In this document: piece by piece, positions 1 through 4,449 of the stretch
How positions within the stretch are numbered: position 1 is the first letter of the stretch
How the letters are laid out: each line of letters starts with the position of its first letter
Source: Microcaldota archaeon
GTDB lineage: Archaea > Micrarchaeota > Micrarchaeia > Micrarchaeales > Micrarchaeaceae
Length of the DNA stretch: 5,490 bases
Direction of reading: 5' to 3'
NCBI GenBank assembly: GCA_021812025.1
Contig: JAKAPD010000046.1
Location: 1-5,490, forward strand
The notes under the pieces: model-generated
Told to the model about the DNA's origin: nothing
Database searches by the model: none
Seen by the model: only the letters and a program-made list of their open reading frames with translations
Position numbers and translations under genes: made by a program

Positions 1-390
1 CCTCGAGTAGTTGATCGATATGTCTGATAGGTCCATCACTATCGATTGGAGCAATGCGGGCTTGATTACTATTTCCTTCAGCGGCTTGAGTATCTCTATG
101 CCTGCGGGCGCGTACATGAACGCGATCCTTATCAGGCCGGGCAGCCCTTCAAAAAGCACGGTGAGCATGGCACTCGTCGAGAAGATGCCATCTTTTTCCA
201 GCGGTTCCTCTATAGAGCCATAACAGTAGACGACCCCGGGCTCCTTGAGGAGCCTTTCATTGACAAGGTCGAGCATTATCGGCTGCAGTTTATCCTTGTC
301 CTTGTCCTGCATGTCGAAATAGAGCTTTGCAAGGATGCCCCCCCTGGCGAGCTTCTCTTCCGTTACCGCGTCAACCTCGTTCTTTGCCAT
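1..390 (-). CDS. Conserved archaeal protein of unknown function, 3' end cut by window edge
   Basis: The frame is open for 130 codons from an ATG at 388-390 to the left edge, so the C-terminus is missing. The start is well supported: a perfect AGGTGAT Shine-Dalgarno lies 3 bases before it, and the stop codon of HisRS is embedded in that same motif, leaving a 4-base gap. This implies co-transcription and coupled translation. The protein is soluble, with a charged N-terminal third (KNEVDAVTEEKLARGG), a middle part with VNERLLKEPGVVYCYGSIEEP and then FSTSAMLTVLFEGLPGLIRIAFMYAPAGIEILKP. From memory, this last pattern (FST, hydrophobic strand, then a Y-x-P-x-G/S-I/V-E-I-x-P signature) resembles a small conserved family in other DPANN and euryarchaeal genomes that has no assigned function. 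I infer an alpha/beta fold. No catalytic residues are evident, so no function is proposed. Confidence 0.8.
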   Translation of the reverse strand, partial: MAKNEVDAVTEEKLARGGILAKLYFDMQDKDKDKLQPIMLDLVNERLLKEPGVVYCYGSIEEPLEKDGIFSTSAMLTVLFEGLPGLIRIAFMYAPAGIEILKPLKEIVIKPALLQSIVMDLSDISINYSR

Positions 391-393
391 GAA

Positions 394-400
394 ATCACCT
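394..400 (-). promoter_or_regulatory. Shine-Dalgarno of the gene after hisS, containing the hisS stop codon
   Basis: AGGTGAT on the minus strand lies 3 bases before the ATG at 388-390. The TGA that ends HisRS (395-397) is part of this motif, so a ribosome finishing HisRS sits on the next initiation site. Confidence 0.75.
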
Positions 401-1669
401 GCGCCTTATCAGATCCGCAGCGTCGCTTATGCCCAATATCTGCTCTTCGCCATCGATGAGGTTCCTCAGCTTTACCTTCTTCTGCTGCTCTTCCTCGTCC
501 CCGATTATGGCGACGTACTTATACCTGAGCGAATTCGCATAAGACAACTGATTGGATATGTTTCTTTTTGCAAGATTTAAATCTGTCGGTATTCCGTTCG
601 ACCTGAAAGAATTTGCCACTTTCAGCGCATAAGGGTAGTTCTTGTCCTTTATGTATGCGACGAACACATCGGCATAGGTGTATTTTTGCGACTCCGAGAA
701 GTTCATCAGATCCAACAGCCTGTCTATGCCCAATGATACGCCAACAGCTGGGATCGTCTTTCCACTGTAGAGGCCGATGAGGTTGTCGTACCTGCCGCCA
801 GCGGCTATGGTGCTCCTGACTTTCGGGTCAGTCGACTTGAACTCGAAGACGATGCCGGTATAGTAATCGAAGCCCCTCATCAGCGAGAATTCCACCTCGA
901 CTTCGCCCTTTGGCTTGTAGAGCTCCAGCATCTGCAGCACCTGGCGCATCTCCTGCACCGGCGACTTATCCTTGAGGATCCCTTCCAGGTAGGTGAGTTT
1001 CTCCTCGTTGCCCCCAAGGAAATTTACGAACTTCGAGATCCTTGCCACTGTCTCATTGTCCAGCCCGAGCTTCTTGAGAAGCGCCACTATCTGGTCCTCG
1101 CCCAGCTTTTCGAGCTTGTCGACTATCCTTATCACTTCTATGAATAGATCCTTTTTAACTCCGAAGCTTTCAAGCACGCTGTCAATGAATCGCCTGTCGT
1201 TTATCTGCACGTAATAGTCCATGCCTATGCTCTCCAACGCTGCCGCGCCCACCGCAAGGATCTCCGCGTCTGCTGGGGCCCTATCGCCGCCTATTATGTC
1301 GACGTCGGCTTGGGTGAACTCCCTGTAGCGGAGCTTTTGGGGTTCCTCCCTTCTCCACGCCTTCCCTATGTAGTACCTCTTGAAAGGCTGCGGAATGTCG
1401 GAATGCATCGCCACGTACCGGGCCAATGAGACAGTCATGTCGTATCTCAGGCCAAGCTCACCGTTGTCGAGTTCGAAAAGGAGCTTCGTGTCCTCCCCTA
1501 TCGCGTTCTTCGCCTTGAGTATCTTCATTGACTCAAATGTCGGCGTGTCTATGGTAAGGAAACCATACCTCTGGTAGATCTTCTCGATCTTGGACAATAG
1601 CTCATTCCTAAAAAGAGCCTGGTTTGGCATAAGGTCCCTTACTCCTCTTGGAAACGGTACGTCTGCCAT
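395..1669 (-). CDS. hisS: Histidyl-tRNA synthetase
   Basis: This class II aminoacyl-tRNA synthetase joins histidine to tRNA-His in the cytoplasm using ATP. The 424-residue length is normal for the family. Visible signatures, in order: PRGVRDLMP at 7-15; LRYDMTVSLARYVA at 74-87; the motif 2 block from FKRYYIG through REEPQ to REFTQ at 96-120; the histidine-specific RGFDYYTG at 265-272; GGRYDN at 291-296; motif 3 (GVSLGIDRLL) at 310-319; and an anticodon-binding domain from about 333 to the end. One small oddity is LR where most homologues have GR after EEPQ in the motif 2 loop. The ATG at 1667-1669 has only a weak GGCTGA upstream, but a TATA box sits 32-39 bases away, giving a short leader. 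The TGA stop lies inside the ribosome binding site of the next gene. The identification is secure. Confidence 0.98.
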   Translation of the reverse strand: MADVPFPRGVRDLMPNQALFRNELLSKIEKIYQRYGFLTIDTPTFESMKILKAKNAIGEDTKLLFELDNGELGLRYDMTVSLARYVAMHSDIPQPFKRYYIGKAWRREEPQKLRYREFTQADVDIIGGDRAPADAEILAVGAAALESIGMDYYVQINDRRFIDSVLESFGVKKDLFIEVIRIVDKLEKLGEDQIVALLKKLGLDNETVARISKFVNFLGGNEEKLTYLEGILKDKSPVQEMRQVLQMLELYKPKGEVEVEFSLMRGFDYYTGIVFEFKSTDPKVRSTIAAGGRYDNLIGLYSGKTIPAVGVSLGIDRLLDLMNFSESQKYTYADVFVAYIKDKNYPYALKVANSFRSNGIPTDLNLAKRNISNQLSYANSLRYKYVAIIGDEEEQQKKVKLRNLIDGEEQILGISDAADLIRRR

Positions 1670-1700
1670 GTTCTCAGCCTTTTACTATCTTAATGCAAGT

Positions 1701-1708
1701 TTTTATAA
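1701..1708 (-). promoter_or_regulatory. TATA box of hisS
   Basis: Reading TTATAAAA on the minus strand, this is a good archaeal TATA box. Its centre is about 36 bases before the hisS ATG, so transcription should start roughly 10 bases before the gene. It falls in the 47-base gap after the winged-helix gene, so hisS can be transcribed separately from it. Confidence 0.6.
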
Positions 1709-1716
1709 CCATAATA

Positions 1717-1977
1717 TCACGAGAGGAGCGCGATCACCAGCTTCCCGAGCCTTGTCAACGAAGCGGGCTTCCCGTTGAAGTCCATAAGCCCTATCTTCTT
1801 GAGTATCTGGGCGTTCAGCTTCAGGGTCGAGATTGGAACGCTGCTTGTTTCGGATATGCCGAGCAACAGCGAGGTTATGCTCTGTCTTCCATCGGTCTTT
1901 GACAGGATAAGAAGCTGATTTTCATTGAGAGCCCGCAGCAACACTACCCTTAATCCTTGCAGTTCCTGCTTTGGCAC
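1717..1977 (-). CDS. Small winged helix-turn-helix protein, probable DNA-binding regulator
   Basis: An 86-residue protein starting at a GTG (1975-1977); there is no in-frame ATG nearby and no clear Shine-Dalgarno, so the start is moderately sure. The C-terminal half reads as a winged helix: ISTLKLNAQILKKIGLMDF at about 49-67 suits a recognition helix, followed by a short hairpin (NGKPASLT, 68-75) and a closing helix RLGKLVIALLS. The N-terminal half (about 10-40) would give the preceding helices. Archaeal one-domain winged-helix proteins of this size usually regulate transcription, but no family member with a known target is recognised. It lies between thioredoxin (81 bases upstream) and hisS (47 bases downstream) on the same strand. 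An inverted repeat just before the gene could be its own operator. Function is inferred from fold only. Confidence 0.75.
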   Translation of the reverse strand: MPKQELQGLRVVLLRALNENQLLILSKTDGRQSITSLLLGISETSSVPISTLKLNAQILKKIGLMDFNGKPASLTRLGKLVIALLS

Positions 1978-1988
1978 AGTTTGTGTTG

Positions 1989-2016
1989 GTAGGGCATCAC
2001 TATCATCTCTGCCTAC
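1989..2016. repeat. Interrupted inverted repeat before the winged-helix gene
   Basis: The arms GTAGGGCA (1989-1996) and TGCCTAC (2010-2016) are complementary except for one bulged base and are separated by 13 bases. Arm centres are about 20 bases apart, roughly two helical turns, and the repeat overlaps the predicted transcription start of the winged-helix gene. It could be an operator for a dimeric repressor or an RNA hairpin; chance is not excluded. Confidence 0.4.
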
Positions 2017-2024
2017 TATATTTT
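2015..2024 (-). promoter_or_regulatory. Probable TATA box of the winged-helix gene
   Basis: AAAATATAGT on the minus strand is centred about 42 bases before the GTG start, predicting a transcript with a leader of about 15 bases. A second AT-rich stretch (2031-2040) is a less well placed alternative. Confidence 0.4.
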
Positions 2025-2058
2025 TGAACGATATAATATTAAAGGAGCGCGGTCAGGT

Positions 2059-2379
2059 TTACATGTTCTTGTCCAGCCATTTCTTCAGCGCCTCTTTCGG
2101 CAGCGCGCCGACGCTCATAGCCTTCACTTTCCCGTCTTTTATGAGAAGAGTGGTCGGAATGCTCATGATGTTGTACTTCATCGCTATGTTCTCGTTGTCA
2201 TCTGCGTTTATCTTCACGAACTTGAGCTTTCCCGTATAATCATTGGAAACCTCCTCTATGATTGGCCCGTACATTCTACAAGGGCCGCACCATGGAGCCC
2301 AAATGTCCATCACTACGGGCACCTTCGACTTTAGGACCTCGGCATCGAAATTACTCTCGTTAACCTCGCTAACCACCAT
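2059..2379 (-). CDS. trxA: Thioredoxin
   Basis: A cytoplasmic disulfide reductase that cycles between dithiol and disulfide forms to reduce protein partners. The active site WCGPC is at residues 30-34 (ATG at 2377-2379 taken as residue 1), preceded by the usual hydrophobic strand VVMDIWAP. The cis-proline loop SIPTT is at 74-78, and LLIKDGK with the terminal helix EALKKWLDKNM completes a normal single-domain thioredoxin of 106 residues. There is no signal peptide. A GTG three codons upstream (2386-2388) could also start it, but it coincides with the transcription start expected from the TATA box at 2410-2417, so the ATG with a leader of about 9 bases is preferred. It is divergent from a GGCT-like gene, with 89 bases between the two preferred starts. 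No thioredoxin reductase is in the window. The gene symbol is by family. Confidence 0.97.
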   Translation of the reverse strand: MVVSEVNESNFDAEVLKSKVPVVMDIWAPWCGPCRMYGPIIEEVSNDYTGKLKFVKINADDNENIAMKYNIMSIPTTLLIKDGKVKAMSVGALPKEALKKWLDKNM

Positions 2380-2409
2380 AGAATTCACTGATGAGTGATA
2401 AGAAGTGTA

Positions 2410-2417
2410 AATATAAA
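2410..2417 (-). promoter_or_regulatory. TATA box of thioredoxin
   Basis: TTTATATT on the minus strand inside an AT-rich run (2408-2420), centred 34 bases before the preferred ATG. The predicted transcription start is close to 2388. It lies in the shared divergent promoter region. Confidence 0.55.
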
Positions 2418-2433
2418 AATCTAATCTACATCA

Positions 2434-2441
2434 TTAAATAT
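2434..2441 (+). promoter_or_regulatory. Probable TATA box of the GGCT-like gene
   Basis: TTAAATAT is centred about 31 bases before the ATG at 2469, predicting an almost leaderless transcript. This supports 2469 rather than 2391 as the start. Together with the thioredoxin TATA box it forms a compact divergent promoter pair. Confidence 0.45.
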
Positions 2442-2468
2442 CTTAAATCACACAGTATATATGGGCAA

Positions 2469-3119
2469 ATGGACAGGGAAGACACTGTAGAGTTTTTCTG
2501 TTATGGGCCTGGCTCAGAAGCAGAAGTAGTCATAGAGATGATTGGGAAAGCTCCGATAAGCGCAACGCCTGCGATTTTGCATGATTTTCAATTAGGGGTG
2601 CAAGGTCTTGGTGACATACCGGACAAACTGATGCCGGTTCCTGGGCATCCTGGAAAAATGTTACCGAAGACGGCTAGGGGCATAATGGCAGATTCCTGGC
2701 CGCCGGACTTCGAAACTTATGTGGCTTTCGAAAGCCCAGGCAGCAAAATCAGGGGTACAGTTTTCAAGATACGAAAGGCGGATCTTCCACCGATAGAAGA
2801 CTGGGAACTTATTGACTTCGGATGGTATAGCGTAGTTAAAGGAATAGCCACTCTGGAAAACGGCGAAGAGCATGAAATATTGACCATGGCGATAAAGGAC
2901 CAGAGCATAAGAAGAGAAGTGGACGGTATGGATTATGACAACTGGCTCGGCAAGGGCGATGAGTTCAGGCGGGAATTTCTGAAGCACGTAAGGGAAAATT
3001 ACAGGAGATTTGCCGAGAGGAACGCCAGCGGGCACGGCTTGGAGAGCGTCACATCGATTACGTTTCCAGATACGGGAGAAGCCGAAGAGCAAAAAGGAAA
3101 GAAATCGAGATCCCTCTGA
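2469..3119 (+). CDS. Gamma-glutamylcyclotransferase (GGCT/AIG2)-like protein
   Basis: A 216-residue protein. The N-terminal VEFFCYGPGSEAEVVIEMIGK (from about residue 7) fits the glycine-rich strand-turn that binds the gamma-glutamyl group in the GGCT fold. PAILHDFQLGVQG (34-46) matches the following 'A-x-L-x-G-Y-x-L' segment. RGTVFKIRKADLPPIEDWEL (95-114) matches the 'V-x-G-x-V-Y-x-I ... L-D-x-x-E' block, placing E113 at the usual catalytic glutamate. Known members cleave gamma-glutamyl compounds to 5-oxoproline or act on gamma-glutamylamines; the substrate here cannot be told. Residues 155-185 look helical and the last 25 are charged and probably disordered, both additions to the core fold. 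The frame is open back to an ATG at 2391, but those 26 extra codons are AT-rich, overlap the thioredoxin promoter and add nothing to the fold. The neighbour is divergent thioredoxin, so a thiol-related role is possible. Confidence 0.75.
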   Translation: MDREDTVEFFCYGPGSEAEVVIEMIGKAPISATPAILHDFQLGVQGLGDIPDKLMPVPGHPGKMLPKTARGIMADSWPPDFETYVAFESPGSKIRGTVFKIRKADLPPIEDWELIDFGWYSVVKGIATLENGEEHEILTMAIKDQSIRREVDGMDYDNWLGKGDEFRREFLKHVRENYRRFAERNASGHGLESVTSITFPDTGEAEEQKGKKSRSL

Positions 3120-3135
3120 ACATCGATTGCAATCC

Positions 3136-3152
3136 GGCCAGGAATCCTGGCC
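3136..3152. repeat. Perfect short palindrome, hairpin-forming
   Basis: GGCCAGGA and TCCTGGCC flank a single A; as RNA this is a 7-pair GC-rich stem with a 3-base loop. It starts 16 bases after the GGCT-like stop codon. No T-run follows at once, so it is not a classic terminator, although it could protect or end the upstream mRNA. Confidence 0.55.
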
Positions 3153-3321
3153 TATGTCGTTGTCTGTTACACTTATTACGGCTTTATGAGGTCCTATGGA
3201 CAGCTTGACTTAATGCTCGGCCAAATAATCAATTCTATATAGGACTAGTGGCAAGATGAGTATCGCTATGTTCATTCCTGTCGAAAGTAGCACGCCAGAA
3301 TATCCCTGCCACAGTGCCAAC

Positions 3322-3330
3322 CTTTATAAT
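3322..3330 (+). promoter_or_regulatory. TATA box for the guide RNA / histone transcript
   Basis: CTTTATAAT is centred about 25 bases before 3351, so transcription should begin almost exactly at the 5' end of the predicted C/D box RNA. Confidence 0.5.
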
Positions 3331-3340
3331 CTTTAAACGG

Positions 3341-3348
3341 TAATATAA
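3341..3348 (+). promoter_or_regulatory. Possible second TATA box serving the histone operon
   Basis: TAATATAA would start transcription near 3370, inside the guide RNA and about 50 bases before the histone ATG. It may give the histone mRNA its own start; weaker than the element at 3322. Confidence 0.3.
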
Positions 3349-3350
3349 GG

Positions 3351-3416
3351 TACATGATGATGAGCTATAAGGCCGAGCGAACAGCTATGACGAGGATCTT
3401 GAGTACTGACCCTGTG
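3351..3416 (+). ncRNA. Candidate C/D box guide RNA, predicted target tRNA-Leu(CAA) C34
   Basis: Seen: box C ATGATGA at 3357-3363 (exact RTGATGA; an overlapping copy at 3354), C' box ATGACGA at 3387-3393 (one mismatch), box D CTGA at 3406-3409. The C'-to-D spacer is exactly 12 bases, the usual archaeal spacing, and C-to-D spans 53 bases, a typical archaeal size. D' is degenerate, best GCGA at 3377-3380. Flanks TACA (3351-3354) and TGTG (3413-3416) can pair to close the molecule. Known: archaeal C/D RNAs bind L7Ae, Nop5 and fibrillarin and direct 2'-O-methylation of the target base paired five positions before D/D'. The spacer GGATCTTGAGTA complements ACUCAAGAUCC, the anticodon loop and 3' stem common in archaeal tRNA-Leu(CAA), and the fifth base (G3401) pairs with C34. 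The tRNA gene is not in the window, so the target is recalled, not shown. The D' guide target was not recognised. Confidence 0.65.
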
Positions 3417-3421
3417 GTTTG

Positions 3422-3631
3422 ATGAAGATACCAAAGGCAACGATAAGGAAGATAATGAAGAAGGATGGCGACATAAAGATAAGCGATTCTGCGGCGGAGG
3501 CTATCGCGGAAATGCTCGAGAAGCGTGCTAAATCGATAGCAAACTATGCGGTGAAGCGGGCCAAGAAACAAGGCAGGAAAACGGTCTCGCAGGAAGATGT
3601 CGATACGTATCGCATGAAATTCGGCGTTTGA
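3422..3631 (+). CDS. Archaeal histone
   Basis: A 69-residue HMf-type histone that dimerises and multimerises to wrap DNA. It consists of one histone fold: helix 1 at about 3-13 (IPKATIRKIMK), loop 1 near 14-20, the long helix 2 at 21-48 with SDSAAEAIAEMLEKRAKSIA, loop 2 with the DNA-contacting GRKTV at 51-55, and helix 3 from SQEDVDTYRMKF. R52 and D59 form the conserved intramolecular pair of the fold, and RKT 52-54 aligns with HMfB numbering. There are no N- or C-terminal tails. The ATG at 3422-3424 is chosen over a TTG one codon earlier. No strong Shine-Dalgarno precedes it. The predicted guide RNA ends about 5 bases upstream, and a 22-codon frame (3354-3422) ends in TGATG overlap with the start. 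It is the first gene of an operon with the zinc-ribbon and PRC-barrel genes. Confidence 0.97.
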   Translation: MKIPKATIRKIMKKDGDIKISDSAAEAIAEMLEKRAKSIANYAVKRAKKQGRKTVSQEDVDTYRMKFGV

Positions 3632-4180
3632 ATGGGCGCAAATGAGGCAACATTATCGAGGAACGGCGCAGGAAAGGTAAAGCTCGAGTATGCACACGAT
3701 GGCCAGAAAAGGACCGTACTTTGGGAGCCGCTAGGAAGCGGCACAGTGGAGACGATATTCGACGGGGAGGGCGCAATAGCGCTCCAAAGGATTTTCTCGG
3801 ACAAGATCGACAAGGAGGCGCAGGTCGCCAGGTTCATAAAGGCTGAGAAAATAGCCGGCGTGCGCCAAGGCGATTATTCCGAAATAAGATTCAACAAGAA
3901 ATGCCCGACATGCGGCGCAGATTCACTGCAGAGGCTTGCGGAAACAATAAGCGACTCATCGAAGATGCCGGTGATGCCGATATATGTCTGCGGCTCGTGC
4001 AAGGGGAAGAGCTATTATCTGACGGATTCTTATCTCGAGCATCTGATATCGAACAACGTAGACCTCTTCGAAGAGAACGAGAGAAAGGCGCTTGACTCGG
4101 ACAAGGGCGCATTTGTAAAAGAAATCAAGGAGTATATAATAAGAATATTTGCATCCAAAAGGATAATGTGCATAAAATAA
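3632..4180 (+). CDS. Zinc-ribbon protein of unknown function
   Basis: A 182-residue protein whose ATG directly follows the histone TGA (zero spacing, no Shine-Dalgarno), so translation is probably coupled. Residues 12-70 are predicted alpha/beta (KVKLEY, KRTVLWEPL, VETIFDGEGAIALQRIF). A zinc ribbon follows: CPTCG at 91-95 and CGSC at 120-123, with 25 residues between the knuckles. The C-terminal part has LTDSYLEHLISNN (130-142), an acidic stretch, and ends in KEIKEYIIRIFASKRIMCIK, a basic amphipathic segment. I have a vague recollection of similar C-termini in hypothetical proteins of related archaea, but no named family. Zinc ribbons of this sort occur in nucleic-acid-binding and transcription-related proteins, and the tight link to histone suggests a chromatin or transcription role; that is only context. 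Confidence 0.85.
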   Translation: MGANEATLSRNGAGKVKLEYAHDGQKRTVLWEPLGSGTVETIFDGEGAIALQRIFSDKIDKEAQVARFIKAEKIAGVRQGDYSEIRFNKKCPTCGADSLQRLAETISDSSKMPVMPIYVCGSCKGKSYYLTDSYLEHLISNNVDLFEENERKALDSDKGAFVKEIKEYIIRIFASKRIMCIK

Positions 4181-4187
4181 AGGCGAT
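4181..4187 (+). promoter_or_regulatory. Shine-Dalgarno of the PRC-barrel gene
   Basis: AGGCGAT, one mismatch from AGGTGAT, stands 3 bases before the ATG at 4191, the same spacing as for several other genes here. This favours 4191 over the second ATG at 4197. Confidence 0.5.
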
Positions 4188-4190
4188 AAT

Positions 4191-4436
4191 ATGGCGATGC
4201 TGATATCAGAACTCTATGGGAAGCAGATAATAACTAACACGGGTCAAAAGATAGGCCTGGTCGAGGATGTGATTCTTGATTTCGAGACAGGCAATGTCAC
4301 GAATCTTTTGCTTACAAAAATAGAGGATCTTGTCAAGGCCCAGACGGGTTCGACCCAGATACTAAAGAACAGCGTCAAGTACGAAAGGGTAAAGAGCGTC
4401 TCAGAAAGCATAATCGTAGGCGCGGACAAGAAGTAA
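4191..4436 (+). CDS. PRC-barrel domain protein
   Basis: An 81-residue single-domain protein. The pattern MLISELYGKQIITNTGQKIG (3-22), VEDVILDFETGNVTNLLL (24-41) and, near the end, LKNSVKYERVKSVSESIIVGA (58-78) is the PRC-barrel signature: a small beta-barrel with a 'D-x-x-T-G-x-V/I' turn and a closing 'V-x-S-V-x-x-x-I-I-V' strand. PRC barrels occur in photosynthetic reaction centre H subunits and in the RNA-maturation factor RimM. In archaea, stand-alone versions are widespread, and some (CdpB) act in SepF/FtsZ-based cell division. Which role applies here cannot be read from the sequence. There are no membrane segments. It is last in the histone operon, 10 bases after the zinc-ribbon gene, and converges on rpoP with 13 bases between stop codons. 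Confidence 0.93.
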   Translation: MAMLISELYGKQIITNTGQKIGLVEDVILDFETGNVTNLLLTKIEDLVKAQTGSTQILKNSVKYERVKSVSESIIVGADKK

Positions 4437-4449
4437 AAAGAAGAAAAAA
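4437..4449 (-). terminator. T-rich terminator of the rrp42-rpoP operon
   Basis: Right after the rpoP TGA the minus strand reads ATTTTTTCTTCTTTTT, continuing into the end of the PRC-barrel gene. Runs of T without a hairpin are the usual archaeal termination signal, and the position at the convergent junction fits. Confidence 0.6.

Larger units (their letters stand above)
3120..3349. other. Intergenic region without a convincing protein gene
   Basis: Between the GGCT-like gene and the guide RNA/histone unit lie about 230 bases with no tRNA and no ORF above about 36 codons. It holds a compact palindrome (3136-3152), a TATA-like TCTATATA at 3234-3241, a short plus-strand frame at 3256-3336 (26 codons) and a short hydrophobic minus-strand frame (3210-3293). 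I call neither small frame a gene. The right end carries the promoter elements described separately. Confidence 0.6.

Noticed and set aside
46..459. 137-codon plus-strand frame at the left edge
   Set aside because: Antisense to the partial gene and to the end of hisS, both better supported by ribosome site and motifs.
2388..2400. CTGATGA, box C-like sequence between thioredoxin and the GGCT-like gene
   Set aside because: First base differs from the RTGATGA consensus and no CTGA box D follows at a suitable distance.
2391..2468. 26-codon N-terminal extension of the GGCT-like protein from ATG 2391
   Set aside because: AT-rich, overlaps the thioredoxin promoter, no ribosome site, and the TATA box at 2434 would lie inside it; the fold begins after 2469.
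2661..3092. 143-codon minus-strand frame antisense to the GGCT-like gene
   Set aside because: Protein has no recognisable pattern, and the plus-strand frame carries the conserved motifs; treated as a shadow.
3256..3336. 26-codon plus-strand frame before the guide RNA, with TATA-like TCTATATA at 3234
   Set aside because: The predicted transcription start falls after its first ATG, there is no ribosome site, and the length is well within chance.
3544..3837. Minus-strand frame of 97 codons across histone and zinc-ribbon genes
   Set aside because: Fully antisense to two well-supported genes with no start signals of its own.
4344..4360. GGGTTCGACCC resembling a tRNA T-arm
   Set aside because: No acceptor, D or anticodon arm can be built upstream, and the bases encode a continuous part of the PRC-barrel protein.
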